Source: Dryas octopetala
Lineage: Eukaryota > Streptophyta > Magnoliopsida > Rosales > Rosaceae
NCBI GenBank assembly: GCA_963921425.1
Contig: OY992835.1
Span: forward strand, 496,001 to 560,000
Direction of reading: 5' to 3'
DNA: 64,000 bases
Position numbers and translations under genes: made by a program. The stretch's first letter is position 1. Each line of letters starts with the position of its first letter. Below the pieces are notes generated by a model. The model had not been told where the DNA came from. It was given only the letters and a program-made list of their open reading frames with translations, and searched no databases. Below, piece after piece: positions 23,901-35,600 of the stretch.

Positions 23901-26900
23901 GGAGGATTTTCTTTCAGTCTGGAAGAATCACTTACAAGAGTTGAGTATCACAGCATTATCATATCATGCTTGACACAAATTCCTTGAAATGGGGTTTGGG
24001 CCTTCAGATTTGAGAGTGTGGATGGAAAATCATATGCTCAAGTAGTTCTGAAACAATGGTGGGGATAAGCATACCCGTTATGGTGGAAGGTTACAAATTT
24101 ATGAAGAGATTCGAGTTAGTTAAGAGTCAGTTAAAGGTGTGGAATAAGGATAGTTTTGGGAAATTAAAAGGAAAATGGAGGCTGGACAAGAGTAAAGGAG
24201 CTGGATAGATTGGATGTGGATGAAATTTGATAAATGAAAGATCACAACTCAAGATGAAATTTGAAGAAAAGATCTTTTGATAATCCTATGTAGACAAAAA
24301 GCTAACGTGTCTTGGGCAAAGGATCGACTATGGAGAGAGTAATTATAGATTGTTTCATAAATGAGTGAATGGGAGGAAAAAGAGGAATGTGATAAACAAT
24401 TGGAATTTGGGAATGGAAGAGTTATAGAATCTATTGATTTTGGAGCTGATAAATTATCGTCAATAATCTTTAGAGAGATAAGGGAGGAATGAGGCCTAAA
24501 ATTCAAGGTTAAGATTGGAGTCCAATAAGTGGAGAGGCAAACTGGTTAGAGAGATCATTTGAAGAGGTTAGAAAATTCATTTTTCAGTGCATTAAGGACA
24601 AATCACTAGGACTACATGGTCTTTCATGGGTTTTTCTTCAATATTGTTGGAATTTTAGAAATGATTTGATGAAGGTATTTGAGGAGTTCTTTTTATTTTT
24701 TAATTTTTTATAATAACAGAGTGGTTAATGCAATAACCATGTACATTTTATTTTCTTAATCCCGAAGAAATTGGATTTGTTGAAGATTAGCTTTGTTGCT
24801 GGTGTTGCTAGGAAGGGTCAGATTGATAGAGGACAGGTCTGACATGAGAAAATGGAAGTTGGAATCATTGGGAGTTTTTTCTATCAAGTCTTTTCTCAAA
24901 TGTCTGAGTGAAGATACCTATTATCCAGAATTTTGGCCAGCCAGGACAATTTGGAAAGTCAAGGCCCCTACAAAGGTTAAGGTTGTAGGATGGGTTGCTG
25001 TGCATGAGAAGGTGAATACTTGTGGTATCTTACATTTGTCTCATTGGTGCATCATGTGCAAGGTGCAGGGGAAAGTGCAGATCACATTTTTGTGCATTTC
25101 CAGTTAGCTCTAAGCTTATGGTAGAAACTGTAGGATGCTATTTTTTGTTTAAGCAAAAAAAATCTGGTGCTTGGAGGAAGGAAGATGGCTAAAGTTCTCT
25201 GGGGTTGTAGGTTTTTGGCTGTGTTGTGGGTTATTTGGATGGGGAGGAATAGGATGATCTTCGATGATCAGAAATGGGCACAGGTGGAGGAACTTTGGGA
25301 TAGAGTAAGGTTTTGGGTTTTGTTTTGGGCATCTGTTACGGAAGAATTTAAAGACTCATCATTCTCCTCTATTCTATTAGATTAGAATGCAGCAGCTGGA
25401 TAGTTACATGTTTATTTTAGTCTTGGTTTGGGTGGTGTTTTAACTTTGACTGTAGAGTGCTTTGTAGACCTGATGTGGACTCCTTGTCCACAGCTATACA
25501 TTTTGATTCAATAAAATTTGTTTCTTTTCAAGAAAAAAAAAAGGAGGTGATCATAGGCAGATCAGTTTGGTATCAAGTTTGTATGAAGTTTTGGGTAAGG
25601 TGTTATCTTACAACTTGAGAGATTTTTGGGGGTCACAATTTTAGTAGCCCAGGGGGCTATTCCAAGAAGGCAACATATTTTGGGTGCAATTCTTTTTGCA
25701 AATTGATGGCAGAAAGTGAGGCAAAGAAGGATTAATTTTAAGATTGATTTTGACAAAGCTTTTGACCATGTGGCCATGGGGTGGATAAAGTGGATACAAA
25801 GCTATTTGAAAATTGTTAAGAGTAATATACCATATCGGGGCAGTTAATTCTTGCCTTACAATTCATATGGCTTTCGGTTTCTCCACCCATTGCCAATTGG
25901 TTTTGGATTGGATGTTACAAATTTCTACATGATATCAGAGCCACTAAGTGTGTGTTACCCTTACCCGTGTAGAAATTGGAGCATCCAACTCAAAACCATT
26001 TGGCAATGGGTAGAGAGGCTCAAGAGTCGAGACCTTATATGCAAGGTTTTATTTCCCCAATGTGGGATATTACTTTCAACAAGATCCAAAAGAATTGAGA
26101 AGTTATTTAGGGGTTTTCTATGGGAGGGTCAAGAAGAAGGGTAAATGGATCACTTGCTGAAGTGGAATTGGTATCTTGACCCACAATAAAAGGAGGATTA
26201 ATTGTGGGAAATTTGATTAAGAGGAATTTTGCTTTCTTTGGAACATGGTTGTGGAGATTTTCTTTGGAGAGGGAATCCATATGGTATGTTGTCATTTGAA
26301 GTAGAATTCAGTGGAGGCCTAATGTTTGTTTATCATGCTTTTGGGGTGTATTATGGTGTAACATTGGAGCCGAGAATATTGATAATTATTTCTTCATTTC
26401 CCGATTGCACTTTTATTGTGGCATAAACTCTGCTCTGAGGAAAGGTTCTGTTGGGTGATTCTCGGGTCTTGTGTACTATTATTTATTCAAAAGCATTGTG
26501 CCTTTGGTGCAGGAGAAAAGGGAAAGTATTGTGGAAGTGCTGTGTATTGGTTGTTTTCCTTAGTCAGGAAGTCTTGCATATTTGAAGGAAAATTGGTGGG
26601 GATGTGGGTTCCTTGGGGGATAGGTTGTGCTTTTTGGAAGCTGCGGATTGGGAAGCTGAAATTGAATTTGCTGTGCCGCCATGTTATTTTTATTGTGTAT
26701 TTGTGTGTAAAAGAATAACTTATTCTTCTATTTTGTTGGTGGATAACTTATTAACCACTGTTGGACCATGGCGTAGTATTTCAAAGATATTAAATCTAAT
26801 AAAGTCTTTGTTTTGTATCTAGAAAAAAAGAAAAATCTCAAATTGATTAGTCATGTCTGAGTAGTTGGTCTTTATTTTCTAATGCAGCCGACAAATTTTC

Positions 26901-27323
26901 TGGTCCAAATGATGTGAGCATTCTAAGTATTTTCTCTTTCTCATTGTTCAGCCTGCGGTGAATCCAGTTGATGAATATGGAGCCCTAATTTATGCGGGGC
27001 GATGGGGAATCCATGGGATTACACTTCCTGGGAGAGTTACCTTTTCACCGGGGAATGTTGGATTTTCAACCTTCGGTGCGCCCCGCCCTGTGGAGGTATC
27101 TGAAGCATTATGGTTACTGGGTTTTTCCATTGCAGCATATTTTGTCATCATTGTTAATGGTTTTTCTAACTCTTTGCAGACCCAAATAGTCAATGATGAA
27201 ACTTGGAAGTTAATAGATAGCATCTGGGATAAAAGGGTTGAAGAGATTAAAGCTGAAGCTTCAGCAGAGGTTGAAGAAGACAAAGAGAAGCCACAGCTTT
27301 TGTTGGCCAGCCATTTCTTTTGA
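13758..27323 (+). CDS. FTSHI4: Inactive FtsH-type AAA protein FTSHI4, chloroplast
   Basis: Sixteen exons join in phase to 846 residues, close to Arabidopsis FTSHI4 (about 855). Exons: 13758-14000, 15304-15559, 15949-16324, 16825-17083, 17410-17541, 19405-19479, 19562-19687, 19805-19914, 19995-20073, 20220-20357, 20437-20548, 22132-22295, 22406-22511, 23309-23385, 26952-27095, 27180-27323. A basic, Ser/Thr-rich N-terminus suits a chloroplast transit peptide. A membrane segment lies at about 230-255. Walker A GPPGTGKT is at 347-354 and Walker B FIDEID is near 404-409. The second region of homology has [12 protein letters not shown]. The FtsH zinc site HEXXH is replaced by REAAV at about 578-582, so protease activity should be absent. 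FTSHI proteins belong to the Ycf2-FtsHi import-motor complex of the inner envelope and are essential for plastid development. The gene appears intact. Confidence 0.95.
14190..14918 (+). mobile_element. LINE 3'-end fragment in FTSHI4 intron 1
   Basis: A plus-strand piece reads like the C-terminal tail of a plant LINE reverse transcriptase: [10 protein letters not shown], then [22 protein letters not shown]-rich 3' UTR-like stretch and a short A-tract (14908-14914) follow. It is 5' truncated and has stops. Exon 2 begins 386 bp later and is undisturbed. Confidence 0.65.
17542..19404 (+). other. FTSHI4 intron 5 (1.86 kb) with unidentified insertion
   Basis: Between the Walker B exon and the next exon, the segment of about 18000-19100 looks foreign. 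It has short minus-strand open pieces (18464-18673, 18781-18975) with no stop for 60-70 codons. The phrases TTTGTGCACTGCAT and GAATACT...CCC occur twice, near 18485-18510 and 19070-19110. I cannot name a family. The rest is ordinary AT-rich intron. Confidence 0.4.
19480..19561 (+). other. GC-AG intron 6 of FTSHI4, with a duplicate of the next exon
   Basis: Reading frame and homology put the exon end at CAG before GCATGT, so the donor is GC. The acceptor is TTTTTCAG at 19561. The intron is only 82 bp. Bases 19503-19530 are an exact 28-bp copy of 19582-19609 in the following exon (the [11 protein letters not shown] region). Confidence 0.8.
20840..20930 (+). repeat. Tiny retroposed insertion with A39 tail and 15-bp flanking repeats, intron 11
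   Basis: GTTACTTTAAAAGGC (20840-20854) and GTTACTTTGAAAGGC (20916-20930) flank a 61-bp insert that ends in 39 consecutive A residues (20877-20915). An insert with a poly(A) tail between direct repeats is the mark of LINE-driven retroposition. Confidence 0.7.
21100..21381. mobile_element. MITE in FTSHI4 intron 11
   Basis: Terminal inverted repeats GCCCATTTGGCACT (21101-21114) and, in reverse complement, GCCCATTTGACACT (21367-21380) enclose about 280 bp rich in AAGTGCTT motifs. The internal sequence also tends to self-complementarity. TTATG directly flanks both ends (21095-21099, 21382-21386), a 5-bp repeat. The end sequence resembles hAT-type MITEs, but a clean 8-bp TSD is not seen. Confidence 0.7.
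24050..24782 (+). mobile_element. Older LINE fragment, endonuclease/RT linker part
   Basis: The plus strand reads [20 protein letters not shown], then SFGKLKGKW. After stops come a [14 protein letters not shown]-like segment and FLIPKK. This is the typical plant LINE stretch just before the reverse-transcriptase core. It is broken by frameshifts and stops, and it ends where a different LINE segment begins. Confidence 0.7.
24783..25542 (+). mobile_element. 5'-truncated LINE: zf-RVT domain, C-terminus and poly(A)
   Basis: Open pieces at 24793-25107 and 25167-25385 show the RT zinc-binding domain ([26 protein letters not shown]). The C-terminal [30 protein letters not shown] pattern follows. 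A 3' UTR and A-tract (25532-25541) close the segment. It sits between two parts of an older LINE, as a later truncated insertion would. Confidence 0.7.
25543..26740 (+). mobile_element. LINE reverse-transcriptase core fragment
   Basis: The segment starts with [17 protein letters not shown]-like sequence and has [12 protein letters not shown] near 25740. After an LTR-like insertion come [16 protein letters not shown] (26090-26144) and further degenerate LINE sequence. By domain order it should directly follow 24050-24782. Many stops are present. Confidence 0.65.
25870..26090. repeat. Head-to-head LTR/TRIM-like fragment with inverted arms
   Basis: About 48 bp at 25875-25930 (CCCATTGCCAA, TTGGATG, TTTCTACA) match the reverse complement of 25968-26018. 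Between the arms is a TGATATCAGAGCC motif resembling a tRNA-Met primer site. To the right, TCGAGACCTTATATGC and CCCAATGTGGGATA look like the start of a small LTR, read in reverse. It lies inside the older LINE fragment. Confidence 0.5.
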
Positions 27324-29406
27324 AAGTACTAATCTTTCCTCTAGTTTGTATGCTGTTTCATTTAATAAATTTACCTTTTCCGATTATTTCCCTTCTACTG
27401 TTTATCTTTCCTCTTGTTTGTATGTTGTTTCTTGTATTGTATATATGTGTTTTTCGGTGATTATACCGTGCTAGTAAATCTTTTCCTACAAAGAACATTT
27501 GGCAAGCCCAACTTTTATGTACTTCCAATCATTTCATTCTTTTGGCAACTTTCAAATGTACAGTTATACCGAGGCCCTGAGCAACGTAGTTTACACGAAG
27601 TGTTCTAACATTGATTTCAACCATAATTTAACATAAACACTTGTCAAGGACCTGCTGGATGGTCAAGAAGGACATTTAACTTAGGGATGCGTTTGTCTCA
27701 CATGTAGGCATTTTCTTGCATTCAAATTTGCTATGGCAAAGGACTTAATCCTTTCAGTTTGTTTCATTTTTCTTTTTTGTTTCTGTTTTTATTTTTTCTT
27801 TTGGTAAATTATTTGATTTCGTTTCAATTAGATATAGGGCTAACATATGTTTGGTATTGCTTCCTGAGCAGGCATTTCTCTTGTAAAACCCGAAACACAG
27901 ATTTTGTATGATCAGTGGATGCTACAAATCAAGATTCGTCCTCAAAGATATAGGCTAGAGTTTGTGGCATTGCGAGGTGAATATTGACGTATGTGACTGT
28001 TGTGTGCTATGATTAAAAGCCTTGATAATCATGATCATAGGTTATTGAACTATAGTGTCTAGAACAGGTGATCAAGATATTCACGCTTGATGCTTGTAAT
28101 AGGTGTTCTAACTAAATCAATTTGTTGATATGAGGTCAAAATCTTTATAATTCAGCAAATTGTGAAATAGTTAATTGGTTTACTGGATACACTCTCATTT
28201 TCATTACGTTTAGTATATATAGGTGTAACTAATTGAGAAGAAAATTGGTGTAATTATTATTTATGTTAGTGTGAACTTATAATAGTGTTCATATTTTCTC
28301 TCAAAGACAGTGGGAATTGTTGTAGTCTTCCCTTCCCAAATTCTCTGCATGAACATCTTTTATCTGTTTGGATTTAGTTTTTTATTTTTTATATTTGTTT
28401 ATAAGAAGAGTAAGCAATATATCAAGGCTAATATGTTTAAACCCTTATTGTTTTTATTTTATTACTTTTGAGTATATGTTGCATTATTTTAGCCATGTGG
28501 CCAATTCATCATCAAATATGGTCCACTAGTCCACATAAGCAAATAACGGTAAATTTAACAGAATTTTTTGTTACAATTTTAACGAAAATTTTGATAGGTT
28601 TATGTAATTGACAAAGGGAACAAACCGTTGTGTACTTAATTGTAGGGTTTTAAGTTTCATTTACCAACTTGCAAAAGCCACATAGTTAATGTATGTATTT
28701 TGTAATTGATCCTAAGTACTTTAATGACAATGGCCGACTTTGATTCATCCTCACTATGATTTTCAGTGTCATTGACTCATTGTGATTCATATACTCATTC
28801 CAATTCTAATTTAGGAAACAAGAATCAAAATAAGTTATTGGAAGTAGCATCAATCTGATTTCATCCTACATTTTCAGCAAATAGAAATTCAAGTTAACCA
28901 ACAAATAAATTGCTTGAAGCCTAGCAGAACGAGTGTAACTGTTTGCTGCCCCATTCGTTGGACCACAAAGACAAAGATCTGGGGACCAACCGAGAGGACT
29001 TTCTCCATACTGTCCAGATAAAACCAAAACATTTCAGAACTCAAGGAGGTTGGATTGAGGGTGTAAACTGTTGTTATATATATATGTGACCCGTGACTCA
29101 TGTCTTGGCATTTAGCTACCTGCCAATCCAGGCCTTATGAATAGTCCGGTTCATGACTTCCTTCCGAATAATGCCTTGGATACAATAAAGCAGGTGCAAC
29201 AAGAAAACAGCTCATTTGTACAAAAAAAAGCAATGAGTGTGTGTGACCACACAAGTCAAAACGCCCAATACATCTCCATCTGATTTCTTTCTCCAGATCC
29301 ATATGTATACAGTGTCCCATATAGAAAGAAAACAAGAAAGTAAAGCAGAATAATTAATATATTATTCAATAATCAATCTCTCTCTGGATCTCTCTCTGAA
29401 AGGGCC
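27324..29406. other. Intergenic between FTSHI4 and the inhibitor gene
   Basis: The FTSHI4 3' UTR probably occupies the first 300-600 bp, since T-rich and TTAATAAATTT-type sequences occur near 27360. The rest is AT-rich without a convincing gene. CT repeats (29380-29398) just before 29407 look like the inhibitor 5' UTR. Confidence 0.5.
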
Positions 29407-29934
29407 ATGGGTTGTACTATTTTGTTGTTCCTTGTTGTTTCCTTTGCATTTCCTCACCACCTCTTTGCCGACTCAAGCTTGATCCAGAAAACTTGCAAAA
29501 GCAGCAAATACTATGGGCTGTGTGTGTCAACCCTGAAATCTGATCCCAGAAGCCAAAATGCAGACACCAAGGGGTTGGCAGTGATTATGGTTGGGATTGG
29601 AATGGCGAATGCGACAGCCACTTGGTCATACTTGTCTTCTCAACTGCTGGGCACTATGAATGATGCGATCATGAAGAAGGTGCTGGGAGAGTGTGCTGAC
29701 AAGTATAGCCATGCTGCTGATGCCCTCCAAGCTTCCCTTCAGGACTTGGCTTCAGAGTCTTATGACTATGCTTCCATGCACATTACTGCAGCTTCTGACT
29801 ATCCAAATGCTTGCCACAATGCTTTTAAACGCTATCCACCCTTGGCTTATCCTTCAGATCTTGCTCGCAGAGAAGATGCTTTAAGGCATATTTGTGACGT
29901 CCTTTTGGGAATTATTGCTAATTTTGATTGGTAA
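29407..29934 (+). CDS. Plant invertase/pectin methylesterase inhibitor family protein
   Basis: This is a single uninterrupted exon of 175 residues. The first 21 residues (MGCTILLFLVVSFAFPHHLFA) are a clear signal peptide. The mature part begins with the family pattern SLIQKTCKSSKYYGLCVSTLKSDP, in which the first two cysteines are eight residues apart. Two further cysteines, in GECADKY and NACHNAF, complete the four that form the two disulfides of the four-helix bundle (PF04043). Length is typical. Such proteins act in the apoplast or vacuole on pectin methylesterase or acid invertase; sequence alone does not say which. It starts at the first ATG after a CT-rich leader. Confidence 0.93.
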   Translation: MGCTILLFLVVSFAFPHHLFADSSLIQKTCKSSKYYGLCVSTLKSDPRSQNADTKGLAVIMVGIGMANATATWSYLSSQLLGTMNDAIMKKVLGECADKYSHAADALQASLQDLASESYDYASMHITAASDYPNACHNAFKRYPPLAYPSDLARREDALRHICDVLLGIIANFDW

Positions 29935-29954
29935 TTCAATCATCAATGCAATTA

Positions 29955-29955
29955 C

Positions 29956-30020
<65 letters not shown>
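29955..30020. repeat. (TTA)n microsatellite
   Basis: About 22 uninterrupted TTA units lie just downstream of the inhibitor stop codon, probably in or near its 3' UTR. Confidence 0.95.
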
Positions 30021-30021
<1 letters not shown>

Positions 30022-31480
30022 TTTTCCAACATTCTAGTCTTATTCTATATATAGATCGATTTGGGTTTCTACAGTTGGCATCAATTTACTGCCTATGAAT
30101 GACACCCACTTTGGCCAAATCTATGAATGATCGATACCCACTTTAGCCAAATCTATCTACTGCAAGTCTGCAACCAAAAAGCCAGTCGGGATTATGATTT
30201 TTAAAATGCCGCACTAATAAAAGTGTTTCTTTCATTTTATTTTATTATTATTTGATAGTGTTTCCTTTTAATTTAACAGACACAACCCTTATAAATAGTT
30301 CAACTCTTATACACGTGGACGGGGTATATATATCTGACAGACTGTCACGTACATCTCAACTCAGGATTTAACCTTAATATGGCTTTAAGATATGAATGAT
30401 GTGTTAATTTCTTGATATATTGCAGCACACACAACACAGACATGATGACATAACCAAGTATCACTATGATCTCACTAATATATATATACATATATATATA
30501 TATATCATAGAAATAGGACTAACCTGATGATCGAGGCCACAGCAATAGCAGCAATGAACTTACCAACACAGCAAGCAGCCTCTCACTAATGGGATAGAGA
30601 ATTAATAGATTTCAGTAGCTGTTTGGCCAAGGACCTGTGCTTTTATAGTTTTATAGGATATCATTAGAGTCCTAATCCCTCCCATAAAGGTGTCTTAGGA
30701 TTCTAATCCTTACATGACTCTATAAAAGACATGACTGGATTAATGCCTTGTTTGTAGCATAGAGTACCTTTATATCTAAGTAATCATAGTTCAAATAGAT
30801 TAACTACCTGACTAGAGTGAACTAATTCGATTAACAAACCCATTCGATTCTTACATTCTCTCAGTTGGACTTGCATTATTCTTAACCAGAAAATGCACTC
30901 AACATTACAAGTAATCTGTAGTTGCGCTGGGTGTGTTATTCAAAACAATACTTAGATCAACTTGGTCAAGATACAACATTATACATCAGACTATGAGAAG
31001 TGGTAAAGCTATTAAGTGCTCAAACAACTCATAACCATGATTTCTAAGCTGTATCCCACATAAGTCATTTCAAGACATAAAACTGCAGATCAGTTTACAG
31101 TCTTGTAATTAAGGTGTAAACTTGGTCCTCGTGAATGATTTTACCAAACCTTATGCAAAACCTCTGAAACTTATTAGCAAGATTACTGTAGGCATGCACA
31201 GACAATATGCTTTGAAAAAAAAAAAAAAACATAATGTATGCATAATCTAAAATGTTATAACTTATATGTATAGGTAAGCATGCTTATACCGTAATTCATA
31301 ATGTTTGAATATTTTTCTCAAAAACAAAATTCTTAATATCTCAATGGATATATCAAACTCATCTGAGATCATCAGGGACTTATAATTTCTGCTTATTTTC
31401 ATTATGCTTATCAAGCTGGTCTGAAAATAAGTTGTAAATTATCATTATATTTTATTTCATTGTGGCCCCTGTCTCTTTCC
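30021..31480. other. Intergenic, no gene identified
   Basis: AT-rich DNA with a TA-rich microsatellite at about 30479-30506 and an A-run at 31216-31230. No exon chain or transposon domain could be supported. Confidence 0.5.
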
Positions 31481-32029
31481 TCTGACCCCGAAGTGAGCCT
31501 TATCGGAGTACTCGAGCTCGGCTCGGCGTCAATGTTTTCCTCTTCATCGTTCTCCTCATCTGCATGTTCGGACTCGTGAGCTGTTCCTTCTTACCCCCGA
31601 TCCGAACTCATGCCTACTTGGGGACTTCTTTCACCCCCTCGAGGTCGGCGTTCCTCGCCTGGGTTACACTCTAAGTCCGAGCCGACCTCGACTAGCTCCT
31701 CGGACAACTCGTCCCAGTCTGCCTCACCCCCTGGTGGGCTTCGGCTCAGCTCGGCATCACTATCGCCCTCGAATGCTTCCCCTGAGCCGAGCCGACCACT
31801 TGAGTCGGTCGTTGACATTCTCAAACACCTTTTTCTCACTCTCTCTCTTGCTTTTTGGATTAAAAAGTGTTTTTTTCAAGAACACTCAAGAACAAAACCC
31901 AGAAAACTTGAAAAACACAAAAACTCAGAAATAGGAGGAATCACTTACTGGTTTTTCTCCGGCCACACTCGGAATTGCCTCGCCTACGGCCGTGCTTGGT
32001 AGGAGTCGCGACTGGGCTGCTGTTGAACC

Positions 32030-32071
<42 letters not shown>

Positions 32072-32672
32072 AGGAAGTTGGATTTCTAAAAAATGGGAAG
32101 TGAAAGGGAAGAAGAAGAGGGGTGATCTTTTATACCCCATGCAAATTCGATCCCAGCCATTCACTTTTGGCGCTTCAGATACCAGATCTTGCCACGTGTC
32201 TACATTTAAAATACCCATAAATGAGGTGACCCTTATGTTCCCCATACAGACACAATCATGAACAGTTACCCTTTCTCATCTTTCCAAGATATTTTGGCCA
32301 GTTACATATCATCATCTGCTCGGATTATTGGAAAGTCGGACCTGTCTAGATCGACACATCTGCATCAGTTCGGCACGTGGCATCTCATATGTTATTGTTC
32401 ATAGACTGTCTTTTTGCAACTTCCAATTCATCACGGTCTGTTCGGATCGGAAGTTGGAGGACTTCTGTTTGTGGATAAACCCACATGAATTTGACAACCA
32501 ATCATGGATCGACACGTGGCAGATCAGATCCAACCTTAGGCTTTGACTTTTCAACGGTCAAACCTGGGACTCCACGTCACCATGCCAGCTCGGCACATTT
32601 TCATTGCCAGTTCGGATCGGCTCATCTCGGCGAATCTTCATATCTGATCCGACCCGATCTGAGGATCTCCTA
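31480..32672 (-). other. Gene-like 5' region of an unidentified transposon or retrogene
   Basis: On the minus strand, a GC-rich segment reads as promoter, leader and N-terminus. A (GA/CT) repeat lies at about 32033-32066 and a likely splice donor at about 31950. An ATG at 31821 (or 31839) opens an acidic, Ser/Glu-rich frame that is stopped by TAA at 31591-31593 and then stays open in the same frame to about 31480. Three CACGTG-core sites (near 32193, 32373, 32512) occur in the upstream part. Base composition is clearly more GC-rich than its neighbours. It abuts the broken copia element at 32672. No family is recognised. Confidence 0.4.
32033..32066. repeat. (GA)n microsatellite
   Basis: About 16 GA units, read as CT on the minus strand, where they would lie in the leader of the unidentified minus-strand unit. 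Confidence 0.95.
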
Positions 32673-35600
32673 AGAATTCTTTATATCTCTTTTAATCTCA
32701 ATTCCCATAACATAGGAAGCTTCTCCAAGATCCTTCATATAAAAATTATGGGATAAGAATTCCTTAGTCTCATTCAACATGCAACTCCTTGTTACTACTT
32801 GCCAGCAAAATATCATCTACATAAAGAACTAGGAAAATGAAATTACTCCCACTCACCTTGAGATATATGCACTCATCTGATGGATATTCAACAAAACTGT
32901 AAGAAATGATCACTGAATCGAATTTAATGTATCACTGTTTGAAAGCTTGTTTTAATCCATAAATGGATTTCCTTAATCTGCAAGCTAAGTGTTCATTGCC
33001 TTCTTGTATGAAACCCTCAGGTTGAGAGATATAAATCTCCTCTTCCAATTCCTCATTCAAGAAAGCATTTTTGACATCTGTTAGTTTTAGGAATTTATAA
33101 ATTAACTTTTTCTTGCCAAAACCATTGTAATTATTTTACATTTTCCACATTCAACAAACTCTAGGATATAATTTACAATTAGATTATTAGAGTCTGTTTT
33201 GGGATGAAGAGATCAAGATTGAAAGAATCAAAGCAAGTGAACTAAGGTAAAATGCATCTCATGCATAGTTTTTTATGTGGAGTGAGTGAGTCCTTTATTT
33301 TTAAAGAATGCTCTCATTAATAAAACGAAACATGTGATATGCACATGAGCCCTCAGCTTGCATTTCACACACGCACACACATACACACACACATGTGCAC
33401 TATTCATTATCTTCATTAGCTCACTCACACACACACCATGTGGATATTCCCTAGCTGAAATATCCCTTGTTCCTCTCTATCCAAATGTCCACATCGTCAT
33501 TCTAATCCAAATCAACCAGCTTTGGACATTCTTTTTGTAGCTATCATTTGTCCTTTAGCTCTAAACAAGTGAGGATCCTCCAAGTGTCCTGATTAGATGA
33601 GAATTGGTTTTGGACAAAACTAAGTGTGTCATCTCTCTCATCCTCCAACTCTTTCATTTTGAATTTTTCATGGTTTTTGGATTGAGAGAGAGATTTCTAG
33701 TTATATTAGTGAGAAAAATGCTTTTCAATGAAAAATGATTTTTAATCTTGGTTTATGATTCCTCAAATCTGAGTTGGATTTTGTGTTCGTCATCATCATC
33801 AAAGACTCATATAGATTAGACTCATATAGATTTTAGGATAGGATTCTCCATCGACTTCTTCAAGTCTTGATAACTTGAAGGAGATGATTTTTATAGAATC
33901 CACAATTTCATTTCATTGCTTTTGTTCTTGTTCTGCTGCACCTGTGTTGCTATTGGTGTCGTGCATTGAAGAGCTCAAGGTGTGAGCTGCCAATGTCATG
34001 AGGAATTGACTGCTTGGCTCAAGAAGTTTGCACAAAGGTAAGAAGCTGCCACTTAGATTTAGAATTTAAGTGAATGAGCTTGTTTGTGTAATTCTCTTGT
34101 ATTGAAACTCTTGAATAATGGATTGCCTGGTCAGCCCAAAAAGACCTCCGGTCTTTTAACCCTTTAGTGGTTTTTTTGGGTACCAAAATTGTGTCTCTAT
34201 CTTTTTTGTGTTGTTATTCTTTAATCTGAAATATAAACACAAATTTAAGAACACTCACTTCACATTTGAGCATGATAACTTAAACTCTTGAAAGGTGAAT
34301 GAACTTTGCAAAACAATCACACACCACTTTAGTTGTTGCTAGCATTGGGATGCCTACAATGATGGATCCTTTGAGTACTTAGGCTATCACTTGGCTTTTG
34401 TATGTGTTTGATTTGAGTTGAATACAAGATCTGTGAGTTTGTTTCGAGAGTCAATCTGAGGTTCAGATTTATGTTTGTTTTATTAGTCTCTGAGTCAACA
34501 CCTAAGCAAACATTGGGATCTTATAACTCAGTGTGGTTTTAACTGAGTTTATTAGGCAGCTGCGCCACATAATACCAAATTATAGCATCCATATGGTGTA
34601 ATTCCATGTCAAAATGGGCAACCAATGCCATAATGATTTTGAATGCATCTTTGCTTGAGACTAGTTCCTTTTGTGTGAAACCTTTTGCTACCAACCTAGC
34701 TTTGTATCTTTCTACACTTCCATATGGGTTTTTCTTTGTTTAAAATATCCACTTGCAGCCTATTGGTTTCATTCCTTGAGGTATCTCAGTAAGCTCCCAC
34801 ATTCGATTTTGATACATTGATTTAATTTCAGCTTCCATTGCATTTTTCCATTTCTCAGACTTATCATCATTCATAGCTTGGGAATAATTCCTTTGATCAA
34901 TCTCTTCTCTAACATCAAACTCAATTTCCTGCAAATAAAGTATATAGTCACTCGAAAAAGCAGGTTTTCTTTGTCTAGTAGATTGCCTTCTAGTTACTCC
35001 CTCAACTAGTTGTTCAATATGATTATCATTTGACTGTTGATGATTTTGATTCTGAACTTCAATATGAATTTCCTCAACATCTGCTTCATGCTGAGTCTCT
35101 AAATTCTGTTGATTTTCTAGTGCAACAGTAATGTGATCTGTCATTGGCAATTTTAGTTTTATATGCTCATTCTGAGATTGTGTTACACTGATAAGTTCTT
35201 CTAAATCCAAATCACTCATTGTGACTTCATTTAACAAGGTAGCGTCATCAATAAACTTTGCAATATTGGTCTCTACAATCCTAGTGCTGTGAGATGGGCA
35301 AAAAAATCTATATCCTTTTGACCTTTTAGGATAGCCAATGAAATAGCCACTTGTGGTCTTTGAATCTAGTTTCTTTTGCTCTGGATTGTACAGCTTTGCT
35401 TCTGCCTTATAGCCCTATAGATGAAGATGTAGAAGCCTTGGTCTTCTTCCTGTCCATAGCTTGCAAGGAGTTTTGTCCACAACCTTACTTGGAGCTTTGT
35501 TGATCAAATAATTTACAGTCTTTAAAGCCTCTCCCTATAAGAACTTAGGTAGTCCAGCAGTGCTCATCATACATCTCACCATCTTTATGAGTGTTATGTT

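Larger units (their letters stand above)
23386..26951 (+). other. FTSHI4 intron 14 (3.57 kb), filled by transposon remnants
   Basis: The intron separates exons ending APRIPQ and beginning [10 protein letters not shown]. It holds a G20 run at 23601-23620, LINE-derived sequence from about 24050 to 26750 and a small LTR-like inverted fragment at 25870-26090. All coding pieces are broken. The exon borders look normal. Confidence 0.8.

Noticed and set aside
26990-27283. 97-codon minus-strand ORF
   Set aside because: Antisense to the last two FTSHI4 exons and spans their intron.
29693-29884. 63-codon ORF inside the inhibitor gene
   Set aside because: Out-of-frame shadow of the inhibitor CDS.
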